Assembly (NCBI RefSeq): GCF_029143285.1
Contig: NZ_JAPDSH010000002.1
Coordinates: 361,513 to 425,512, forward strand
Source of the DNA: Vagococcus proximus
GTDB lineage: Bacteria; Bacillota; Bacilli; Lactobacillales; Vagococcaceae
Direction of reading: 5' to 3'
DNA: 64,000 nucleotides
The notes beneath the pieces were generated by a model. That model saw nothing but the letters and a program-made list of their open reading frames with translations. It ran no database searches and was not told the DNA's origin. Both the position numbers and the translations under genes were made by a program. Numbering within the stretch: the first letter of the stretch is position 1; each line of letters starts with the position of its first letter. Shown here one piece after another: positions 57,047-64,000 of the stretch.

Positions 57047-58363
57047 TTAAGCCATTAATACGGCTAAGGTTAAAGCGTATATTTCCATGTTTTTCATTAA
57101 ATCACTGACGTCCATATACTCATTTTTGTTATGAGCGATACCTTTTTGACCAGGGAATGATGGACCAAATGCGATGATATTTGGCATTGAACGGGCGTAA
57201 GTTGCACCTGTTGTCGTAACAGGCGTACCGTCTTGACCCGTGCAGTTTTCATAAACCTTTTGCATCGTTTTAAGCATGGGATGATGACGGTCAAAGACTG
57301 TTGATTTCATGCGGCGACGTGCGATTAACTCACTATCCAGTACAAGGTGGCTAGTGATTGCCTCAAGCACCTCTTCTTCCGTAACGGAAATAGGGTAGCG
57401 GATAGATAACGATAAAATCGCTTGGTTTTCTGTTAGGTTTAACTCATAAGGAGAAAGTTGAAGCGAACCAGAATCTTCATCTGAAAAACCAGCGCCAATA
57501 CCAGAACCGTCATGTTTATCATGGAAGCCATCAGCTAACCATGACAGATACGTTGCCAGCTCACCAGTAAAGCGAGCCTCATCAGTCGAGTTTTTGGCAA
57601 ATAAAGTAATGGTATTCAGCCCCATATCAGGCGCGTTACTTGGCGAACGTTTTCCCCGTACTTCAATAATTTCACCAGTTGCTAAAGTCACATCAAGTGT
57701 ATCAGGAATACTGCTGCGATCAAAGTTACCAACAAAAGATTGGATTTGGTTTAACGAGTCATCTGAAAATGTTGTGACGATATCGATCCCAACCACGCCT
57801 CGTTCACCGTAAACGGCAGGATACTTACAGTCAGGTGTATAGCCATAGAGTGGAGCGGGTTCTTTTTCAAGATACATCGGGATATCAGCTGAGCCACTTT
57901 CTTCATCACTTCCGAATACAATTCGAACAGTTTTCGTTGTCTTAAAGCCAAGCTCTTTTAAGACAGACAGGGCATACAGATTACTCATGATAGGGCCTTT
58001 ATTGTCTAAAACACCACGACCGTATAGAACACCGTTGTCTTCAGTTAAATCAAAAGGTTCATAGTCCCAATCTGTCCCTTCAGGAACCACATCTAGATGT
58101 CCAAAGACACCGATATAGTCAGAGGAATCTGGGCCCCACTGAGCATAGCCCATTGCATTATTGACCATTTTAGTTTTAAATCCCATTGACTCCGCAATCT
58201 CAAGAGCTTTTAAAACGGCTTGTTTCGGTCCGACACCAAAAGGGGCATCCTCGGTAGAGTCTGCTTTGACGCTATTAATCTGCATGACTTCTTTTAAGCC
58301 AGCAAAGAAATCCTCTTGTCTAGCATATACTGCTTGTTTAATCAAATCATAGTCTGGTTTCAT
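57047..58363 (-). CDS. pepV: Dipeptidase PepV
   Basis: M20 metallopeptidase cleaving dipeptides in the cytoplasm. The protein is 438 aa. The first metal region is GVFGHLDVVPEG near residues 86-97, the bridging Asp is in GRGVLDNKGP near 116, the catalytic Glu pair is in GSDEESGSAD near 150 and the lid domain is in the middle. TTGATYARSMPNIIAFGPSFPGQKG lies near 390 (given to show the late region). AAGGAGAG precedes the ATG. It is encoded 14 bases after the GntR regulator on the same strand, matching the pepV-regulator pairing remembered for the L. casei alf-2 locus. Confidence 0.95.
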   Translation of the reverse strand: MKPDYDLIKQAVYARQEDFFAGLKEVMQINSVKADSTEDAPFGVGPKQAVLKALEIAESMGFKTKMVNNAMGYAQWGPDSSDYIGVFGHLDVVPEGTDWDYEPFDLTEDNGVLYGRGVLDNKGPIMSNLYALSVLKELGFKTTKTVRIVFGSDEESGSADIPMYLEKEPAPLYGYTPDCKYPAVYGERGVVGIDIVTTFSDDSLNQIQSFVGNFDRSSIPDTLDVTLATGEIIEVRGKRSPSNAPDMGLNTITLFAKNSTDEARFTGELATYLSWLADGFHDKHDGSGIGAGFSDEDSGSLQLSPYELNLTENQAILSLSIRYPISVTEEEVLEAITSHLVLDSELIARRRMKSTVFDRHHPMLKTMQKVYENCTGQDGTPVTTTGATYARSMPNIIAFGPSFPGQKGIAHNKNEYMDVSDLMKNMEIYALTLAVLMA

Positions 58364-58377
58364 CTTGTTTTCTCTCC

Positions 58378-59103
58378 TTAGTGGTTACGTTTAAGTATAT
58401 TTTTGAAGGTATATTTATCAGGACGGTAATAAGATAAATCGATTAGAATAGGTTCTCCTTGGATGGAACTAGTCGTTGTATCGACAAGTAAGATAGGGGA
58501 GCCTTTTTCAATATTTAAAAGAGAGGCGGTTGTATCTGATACGAGTTCGGCACTAATCTCTTGATGAGAATAGCCAATTAAAATGTGATTTTCAATCGTT
58601 TCGAAAAGAGAATCTGTTTCAAAATCTACTTTGGAAATATCACCCAGATATTTCTTTCTAATATGTAAGTTTTCAATAACCAGTGGCGTTTCATTGGCAT
58701 AACGGACACGTTTGATAAAAATAACAGATTCCTTTTCTTCTAACTCTAAGCGTGATGAAATTTCTTCTGAAGGTAAAAAAACTTCTGTCATTTCAATGAG
58801 TTTAGTACTGGGAGTCATACCTAGGTTACGAATTGTTTCGGAAAAACCTGCTAATCCGCTTGCACCACTTTGAATCTTACTTTGTTCAACAACAAAAGTG
58901 CCATGATTTTTTTGTTTGATAAGAATATTCCGAGTAATAAGATAGTCAAGAGCTTTTCTGATGGTTAGGCGACTGACTTTAAAACTGTCGGCTAATTCGT
59001 ATTCGGTAGGGAGTTTGTCGCCACCTTTCAATGAACCAGATTGAATGTCAGTTAATAAATCATTGGCTATAGTAATATAAAGCGGAGTTTTTTTAGAAGT
59101 CAT
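58378..59103 (-). CDS. GntR-family regulator with UTRA sensor
   Basis: A 241-aa regulator. The GntR winged helix (about 8-75) contains GGDKLPTEYELADSFKVSRLTIRKALDYL (split around residues 25-52). The C-terminal UTRA domain (about 90-238), which binds small ligands such as sugar phosphates or amino sugars, contains FIKRVRYANETPLVIEN. It is divergent from the aspartylglucosaminidase-kinase-fucosidase genes and shares an intergenic region with two AGTATATAC sites, so it is their probable repressor and autoregulator. Confidence 0.92.
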   Translation of the reverse strand: MTSKKTPLYITIANDLLTDIQSGSLKGGDKLPTEYELADSFKVSRLTIRKALDYLITRNILIKQKNHGTFVVEQSKIQSGASGLAGFSETIRNLGMTPSTKLIEMTEVFLPSEEISSRLELEEKESVIFIKRVRYANETPLVIENLHIRKKYLGDISKVDFETDSLFETIENHILIGYSHQEISAELVSDTTASLLNIEKGSPILLVDTTTSSIQGEPILIDLSYYRPDKYTFKNILKRNH

Positions 59104-59548
59104 GATTGCATATCCCTTTCTCTAAGTGAAATTTACGTCACGTTTAATGTATAGCAAACGACAGTTAGGTTCAATCTTTTCTTTAAAAGAAAGCGTTTGT
59201 ATAAACAAAGTATATACTATTGTGTTTCGTATTACAATGAGGTTTTTGCTTTTAAAATAGACCTAAAGTTAATCATTTTTTAATAATAGTCTAGATTAAG
59301 TTGATTAAATAAAAATATAATTAATAAAAGTATATACAATGTGTGGTTTATAGTGTAAGATACAGTTATTAAACGTGGACACTATGCTCTAAAGAGGGAT
59401 ATATAAGAGAAGATGTTAGCACGTATTTTTTTGAAACAACATTGAAAGCGGTGTCAAAAGGTTAGTTGGGTAGTTAGAAAAAAGAAACTACTACAACACT
59501 GTAGGAACAAACTGAATGAGATAATAATAGAAAGTGAGTGTCGGACTT
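59104..59548 (+). promoter_or_regulatory. Long control region between gntR and the glycan-asparagine operon
   Basis: About 445 bases without a gene. Two near-identical sites read AAAGTATATACTATTGTG (59207-59224) and AAAGTATATACAATGTGT (59327-59344), with palindromic core AGTATATACT in the first; they are candidate GntR operators. TTGAAAGCGGTGTCAA (59442-59457) matches the cre consensus with one mismatch. The leader before the first gene is long, and no riboswitch fold was recognised. Confidence 0.7.
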
Positions 59549-60511
59549 ATGTGGGGAATTATTGCAACGTGGCGCATGGCGCATGACGGGATTGTCGCAG
59601 CGTCAGAACAATTAAAGAAAAATGGCAAAGCAGGAGATGCTGCTGAAACGTGTATCAAGATGGTAGAGGATTACCCTTACTATAAATCAGTAGGGTATGG
59701 TGGTTTGCCAAATGAAGAGGGTATCTTAGAGATGGATGCCGCTTATATGGATGGCGATACATTTAAAATTGGTGGGGTTGCAGGGATTGTCGATGTGGCT
59801 AATCCAGTTTCAGTCGCTCGCGCTTTAAGTGATCACAAATTTAACAGTTTCCGTGTTGGAAATGGTGCAACGAAATATGCTCAGCTAGAAGGCTTTGAAC
59901 GTAAAAATATGATGACTGATCGTTCTAAAAAAATGTACGAGTTACGTTTAGAAGAAATGAAAGAAAAAGGGCTAAGTGCTTATGATGGCCACGATACAAT
60001 CGGAGCCGTTAGTTTAGATCAATCTGGAAGCATGGTAGCTGCAACGTCAAGTTCAGGTTTATTCATGAAAAAGGCAGGGCGTGTAGGGGATTCACCTTTA
60101 TCAGGTTCAGGGTTCTATGTGGATAGCGAAATCGGTGGTGCTGCAGCGACAGGCTTAGGTGAAGACTTAATGAAAGGCTGTCTAAGTTACGAAATCGTTC
60201 GTTTGATGGGCGAAGGCATGCACCCGCAAGAAGCAGCAGATAAAGCAATGTATAGTTTCCACCACAAATTAACCAAACGTTATGGTAAAGCAGGTGCTTT
60301 CTCACTGGTTGCTATGAATAATAAAGGAGAATGGGGTGTGGCAACAAACGTTGAATTTACTTTCTCAGTGGCGAATGATCAAGAAGAGCCAGCTATTTAT
60401 ATTGCACAAATGGGTGAGGATGATAAAACGATTATCGAACCGATCACTCAAGAATGGTTAGATGCTTACGAAAAACGCATCAAAACGCCAATCGATCAAT
60501 TAGGAAAATAA
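59549..60511 (+). CDS. N4-(beta-N-acetylglucosaminyl)-L-asparaginase (aspartylglucosaminidase)
   Basis: Ntn hydrolase that cleaves GlcNAc-Asn, the linkage left from N-glycoproteins, to aspartate and GlcNAc-amine/GlcNAc. The protein is 320 aa. The autoprocessing site is GHDT with Thr150 as predicted new N-terminal nucleophile (HDTIGAVSLD). Substrate loops are SGLFMKKAGRVGDSPLSGSG near 170-189 and GGAAATGLGEDLMK near 196. It starts WGIIATWRMAHDG like its family, so I chose ATG 59549; GTG 59534 is less likely. No signal peptide, so it acts on imported substrate. Confidence 0.92.
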   Translation: MWGIIATWRMAHDGIVAASEQLKKNGKAGDAAETCIKMVEDYPYYKSVGYGGLPNEEGILEMDAAYMDGDTFKIGGVAGIVDVANPVSVARALSDHKFNSFRVGNGATKYAQLEGFERKNMMTDRSKKMYELRLEEMKEKGLSAYDGHDTIGAVSLDQSGSMVAATSSSGLFMKKAGRVGDSPLSGSGFYVDSEIGGAAATGLGEDLMKGCLSYEIVRLMGEGMHPQEAADKAMYSFHHKLTKRYGKAGAFSLVAMNNKGEWGVATNVEFTFSVANDQEEPAIYIAQMGEDDKTIIEPITQEWLDAYEKRIKTPIDQLGK

Positions 60512-60547
60512 TAGAAGCCAATTAAAATGTGAAAAGGAATGATAGGT

Positions 60548-61414
60548 GTGTCTAAATGTAAACTCGTAATAGATATTGGAGGAAGTAGTGTCAAAGGAGC
60601 CATCTTCAAAGAGGAGGCGTTAAGTGACCGTCGTCATTTTAAGTCACCTAAAAGCTGGGATGACATGGCCAGTGAGTTGGATAATATGATTAAGGGGTAC
60701 ATAGCAAAACATGATGTAGAGGCTATTTCTTTTAGTGTGCCAGGTATTGCCAATCAACAAACAGGTGAAATTGATGGGGCAAGTTCTTTGCATTATTTAC
60801 ACGGTTTTCCTTTTGTACAACACTTTAAAGAAGCCTATCAGTTACCTGTCTTTTTTGAAAATGATGCCAATTGTGCCTGTCATGCTGAAGTAGCAGCAGG
60901 GGCAGCGAAGGGTGCTAAGAATGTTATTTTTATCATTATTGGAACAGGAATAGGCGGTTCTATCGTCATGAATGGCGAGTTTGTTTCTGGTGCTAATAAT
61001 TTTGCTGGTGAGTTTGGTATGATGTTAACTGAAAACAATGAGGAGTGGAGTGTCACTGGTTCGGCTGTTCATATGGCGAGAGCTTATTCTAAAGAAGTGG
61101 GCGAAGAGACGAGTGGTAAAGAGGTTTTTGACCGAGCAGAGTCAGGTGAGGCTTTGGCCTTGTCTTATGTAGATACACTGTATTTAAACTTAGCAAAAGG
61201 GTTATATAATCTTCAATACATTCTAGATCCAGAATACATTGTTATAGGTGGCGGAATTTCTAATAAGCCTAATTTATTAGAAAAATTAGAAGAAAAGTTA
61301 GATGTTGTCATGGGTTATGGGCAACGCTGTCCAATTCGTCCGACAATTGTCAGTTCATTTTATAAAAATGATGCCAACTTGATTGGGGCAGGACTTTTAG
61401 TAGATAAGAACTAA
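60548..61414 (+). CDS. ROK-family sugar kinase
   Basis: A 288-aa kinase of the ROK family. The ATP loop is DIGGSSVKGAIF near residues 9-20, the sugar and catalytic region FFENDANCACHAEV near 104-117 (ENDAN) and IGTGIGGSIVMNG near 134. The usual ROK zinc motif (CxCGxxGCxE) is missing, which occurs in some members. Context predicts N-acetylglucosamine phosphorylation after release by the aspartylglucosaminidase. I chose GTG 60548, about 9 bases after AAAAGGA; ATG 60539 is possible but too close to that site. Confidence 0.87.
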   Translation: MSKCKLVIDIGGSSVKGAIFKEEALSDRRHFKSPKSWDDMASELDNMIKGYIAKHDVEAISFSVPGIANQQTGEIDGASSLHYLHGFPFVQHFKEAYQLPVFFENDANCACHAEVAAGAAKGAKNVIFIIIGTGIGGSIVMNGEFVSGANNFAGEFGMMLTENNEEWSVTGSAVHMARAYSKEVGEETSGKEVFDRAESGEALALSYVDTLYLNLAKGLYNLQYILDPEYIVIGGGISNKPNLLEKLEEKLDVVMGYGQRCPIRPTIVSSFYKNDANLIGAGLLVDKN

Positions 61415-61465
61415 CGGTTTAAAAAATAGATAAAAAACTAATGAAAATGAAGAGGAGAGATGGCA

Positions 61466-62479
61466 ATGAGTAATAACATTAAATGGTTTAAAGAAGCGAA
61501 GTATGGCATGATGATTCATTGGGGACTTTATTCATTATTAGCAGGAGAATATAGGGGTGAGTCTGCCAGTGCTTACGCTGAGTGGATTCAATCTAAATTC
61601 CAAATCCCAAATAGCGAATACGGGAAATTAGCTGAAAGTTTCAATCCGATGTATTTTGATGCAGATGAAATTGTCAGTTTAGCAAAAGAATGTGGCATGA
61701 CATACTTAGTAGTCACAACAAAACATCATGATGGATTTGCAATGTATAAATCAGAAGTAAGCGACTATAACGTTTACGATGCAACACCTTTCAAACGTGA
61801 TGTTTTAATGGAATTATCAGAAGCGTGTAAAAAACACGGTTTAAAATTAGGTATTTATTATTCTCAAGATTTAGATTGGCACGAAGAACACGGTGGAGGG
61901 TACTTATCTAACCATATTGAAACAGCAGGTTCAACTTGGGATAACAGTTGGGACTTTACTGGTGAGAAAGATTTTAGTATTTGTTTTGAAAATAAAATCA
62001 TCCCACAAATTAAAGAAATCATGACGAACTACGGTGAGATTGTAACGGCTTGGTTCGATATGCCGATGACATTAACACCTGAACAAAGTGAAAAAATCTA
62101 TGACACAGTTAAAGAATTACAACCTGATTGCTTGATTAATTCTCGTTTGGGTAATGGTAAATATGACTATGTTTCTTTAGGAGATAACGAAATCCCAGAA
62201 ATGCGTGAAGAAGTGTCTGGTGAGGTTGATTATAACGATGTGAATGGTTTTAAACCTTCTCCAAATGGTTTATATGAAACAGCTGGAACGACAAACGATT
62301 CATGGGGCTTCACTTACCGTGATCAAAACTGGAAGTCAGCTGATGTTATTTATAAACAAAAACATCATCTAAATAGCATGGGAATTAACTACTTATTAAA
62401 TGTTGGACCAGATGGTTTGGGAAGAATTCCGATGGACTCTGTGGCCATCTTAAAAGCTGTACGTGAGATGGAAAAATAA
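61466..62479 (+). CDS. GH29 alpha-L-fucosidase, short form
   Basis: A 337-aa GH29 enzyme. It has WFKEAKYGMMIHWGLYS near residue 7, the His pair VTTKHHDGFAMY near 86, IYYSQDLDWHEE near 128 and AWFDMP with predicted nucleophile Asp198. The protein ends at about the catalytic barrel (YLLNVGPDGLGRIP), without the C-terminal beta-sandwich of many GH29 enzymes. In this it resembles the intracellular AlfB/AlfC enzymes of L. casei (about 344 aa); AlfC releases alpha-1,6-linked core fucose. No signal peptide. I chose ATG 61466, 8 bases from AGAGGAG. Confidence 0.93.
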   Translation: MSNNIKWFKEAKYGMMIHWGLYSLLAGEYRGESASAYAEWIQSKFQIPNSEYGKLAESFNPMYFDADEIVSLAKECGMTYLVVTTKHHDGFAMYKSEVSDYNVYDATPFKRDVLMELSEACKKHGLKLGIYYSQDLDWHEEHGGGYLSNHIETAGSTWDNSWDFTGEKDFSICFENKIIPQIKEIMTNYGEIVTAWFDMPMTLTPEQSEKIYDTVKELQPDCLINSRLGNGKYDYVSLGDNEIPEMREEVSGEVDYNDVNGFKPSPNGLYETAGTTNDSWGFTYRDQNWKSADVIYKQKHHLNSMGINYLLNVGPDGLGRIPMDSVAILKAVREMEK

Positions 62480-62485
62480 AATAAA

Positions 62486-62531
62486 GAAGACAGTGCTGAG
62501 AACGCGTTCTCGGCACTATTTTTTTTTGTGA
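62486..62531 (+). terminator. Terminator of the glycan-asparagine operon
   Basis: Hairpin AGTGCTGAGAACG / CGTTCTCGGCACT followed by ATTTTTTTTT. Confidence 0.93.
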
Positions 62532-62653
62532 AATTTCGAATTAAAGTAGTTATTACTAAAACTGCATATCCTTAGGTAATTATTGAAATGCTAAAAAAAT
62601 GGTGAAATTGTATCATTAATTAACAACAGTTATCTTAAAAGGAGGAGACAAGT

Positions 62654-64000
62654 GTGAAACGATTTAAAAAGAGTATGTTAGGGCTTTTAATTGCTAATCT
62701 AGTGGCACCGTCATTAGTGCTGGCAAGTCCAACAACTGAAAATAGAGATGCTTACAGCAAGGAAACAGAAACGGTAAAGAAAACAGAGACGTATGAAGAA
62801 AAGAAGGTCACATTAAAGGCAAAAAAAGAAAAAGACCCATCGAAAGAGCCAGAAAAAGTTGATTATGAGTTACTAATTGATGGATCAGGATCTATGCGTG
62901 ATACGGGCAGTTTAGATAAGACAAAAGAAGCGATTAATCACTTTATCGATGAGCGAAATTCAAAATATGAACGAGTTGGTATTTCCGTATTTAGAGGTCC
63001 TGGTTATGATAGTGGCAAAGGCGAAGTAGTGTATGACGCGATTACGAAGACGTTAACTGACTACTCAAGCGATTTTTCTAAAGTGAAAGAAGCCGTTAAT
63101 ACGATGGAGGCAGGTGGCTTAACGCCATTGTATGATGGTTTAGATTATGTGTTACCTAAAATGAATGAGACGAGTAGAGATGATGCTCGAAAAGTTTTGA
63201 TTATATTTGCAGATGGTCATCCGAATATAGGGCCAGAACGTGATTATTTTGTTGGCATATCAGGTGAGGAAGAGTACCGAAACGATGCTTCTAACTATCC
63301 TTCAACAACTAAATATGCAAGAGAATTATCCGAAAAAATTGAAAAAATGTATGAAGCTGGGGACTATGATTCTCCTGAATTATTCGAATTAGAAGATGAA
63401 AAAAATAAACTAGAAACTGATTATCCTATAGGGATGAAACGTCCACTTACAGGCTATAATGAAAAATTAAAAGGGCGATTATATGAGAATCACAAACAAG
63501 AATTTTATGATTTGATGTCCCTTATTGAAGGCAAAGCTGATGTTATCAAACAAGCGGGGTACGAAGTATTTACAGTTTATTTGGATAATTCAAGTAAAGA
63601 TCCTAATAGTAAAGTTGTTAATGATAAAGGGGAAGCGGAAGGATTGTTCCGCCGTATTTCAACAGATGCTGCCCATTATCTACCAGCGGAAAATGTAAGC
63701 TTGTTGCCAGAGATGTTTGAAAAAATTAATGACAGCATGACAAAATTTGTATATAACATTAATGATATGATTGAAGATGGTTATACGTTAATGCCTGAAA
63801 CGATTAAAGAAAATCATGAAGGTGTTAAAGTTAAACATTCAGATAAAGAGATTGAATGGAACGCAACGGCAGTCGATTATGAAGAGTTGACTGTATCGTA
63901 TCATATTTATCGCGAGATTGATCCGACTGAAAAAATGGGAGAGCTAGTGGTTAACCATGTAACGGAAGACGGAAAAGTCTTGAAGGAACCTGTGAGTTCA
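62654..64000 (+). CDS. Secreted von Willebrand A-domain protein, 3' end missing
   Basis: Open for 449 codons to the window end; start GTG 62654 with AAAGGAGGAGA upstream. The signal peptide (MKRFKKSMLGLLIANLVAP onward) is probably cleaved after LVLA. A Lys/Glu-rich linker follows, then a VWA domain with an intact metal-ion-dependent adhesion site: DGSGS (76-80), Thr in GGLTPLYDGL near 157 and Asp in IFADGHPN near 190. It includes a charged helical insertion (about 235-300). After residue about 380 a beta-rich domain begins (ATAVDYEELTVSYHIYREID split). In this group such proteins are often LPXTG-anchored adhesins or pilus tips; the C-terminus is not visible. Confidence 0.87.
   Translation, partial: MKRFKKSMLGLLIANLVAPSLVLASPTTENRDAYSKETETVKKTETYEEKKVTLKAKKEKDPSKEPEKVDYELLIDGSGSMRDTGSLDKTKEAINHFIDERNSKYERVGISVFRGPGYDSGKGEVVYDAITKTLTDYSSDFSKVKEAVNTMEAGGLTPLYDGLDYVLPKMNETSRDDARKVLIIFADGHPNIGPERDYFVGISGEEEYRNDASNYPSTTKYARELSEKIEKMYEAGDYDSPELFELEDEKNKLETDYPIGMKRPLTGYNEKLKGRLYENHKQEFYDLMSLIEGKADVIKQAGYEVFTVYLDNSSKDPNSKVVNDKGEAEGLFRRISTDAAHYLPAENVSLLPEMFEKINDSMTKFVYNINDMIEDGYTLMPETIKENHEGVKVKHSDKEIEWNATAVDYEELTVSYHIYREIDPTEKMGELVVNHVTEDGKVLKEPVSS

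Overview
The window comes from a low-GC Gram-positive chromosome, most likely Lactobacillales and probably Enterococcaceae (Vagococcus or Enterococcus type). I infer this from AT-rich codon use, AGGAGG-type ribosome binding sites, the gene orders hflX-ynbB-glnR-glnA, phoH-pgpH-ybeY-dgkA-era-recO-glyQS and dnaG-rpoD-trmK-nif3, a WxL-like surface protein and CtsR/GlnR/T-box control signals. No rRNA, tRNA, transposase, phage gene or CRISPR array was seen. Genus assignment is inference.

Layout. 1-6 kb: end of a glycerophosphodiesterase gene, miaA, hflX, a PLP lyase, then glnR-glnA with a GlnR operator. 6-15 kb: a divergent WxL-like protein and a Leloir operon galK-galT-galR-galM-galE followed by phosphoglucomutase. 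14.7-16.4 kb: a CzrA-like zinc sensor, the PPDK regulator and Zur. 16.5-26.6 kb: rpsU, yqeY, phoH, pgpH, ybeY, dgkA, era, recO and a T-box-controlled glyQS. 26.8-30.5 kb: an FtsX-like permease, its ATPase and a membrane-anchored PASTA protein. 30.7-38.3 kb: dnaG, rpoD, a lipoprotein with a duplicated domain, trmK, a Nif3 protein, pepT and an unknown gene. 38.3-40.3 kb: hairpins, short repeats and three small membrane proteins. 40.5-43.1 kb: CtsR-controlled clpB. 43.2-46.5 kb: a leftward operon of three membrane subunits, an ABC ATPase and a secreted DUF2712-like peptide. 46.7-51.6 kb: an AraC regulator fused to a GH39-like domain, an MFS transporter and an M20 amidohydrolase.

The most unusual part is 51.8-56.7 kb, a very AT-rich compact island that looks like a RiPP (lanthipeptide-like) cluster. 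It holds a 77-residue precursor with a short Ser/Cys-rich tail, a lyase-kinase enzyme resembling the N-terminal two thirds of LanKC/LanL but with no LanC cyclase domain, a small unknown partner protein, a divergent ABC exporter and an S9-type serine hydrolase that could remove the leader. Overlapping face-to-face promoters sit inside a perfect inverted repeat between the precursor and exporter genes. The right edge abuts a frameshifted small membrane protein gene.

The island lies between the MFS/M20 pair and a set made of pepV, a GntR regulator, an aspartylglucosaminidase, a ROK sugar kinase and a short GH29 fucosidase. That set resembles the alf-2 type locus of Lacticaseibacillus casei for fucosyl-GlcNAc-asparagine, a remnant of host N-glycans. 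The window ends inside a secreted von Willebrand A-domain protein. Functions are by motif recognition and recall; no database search was run.
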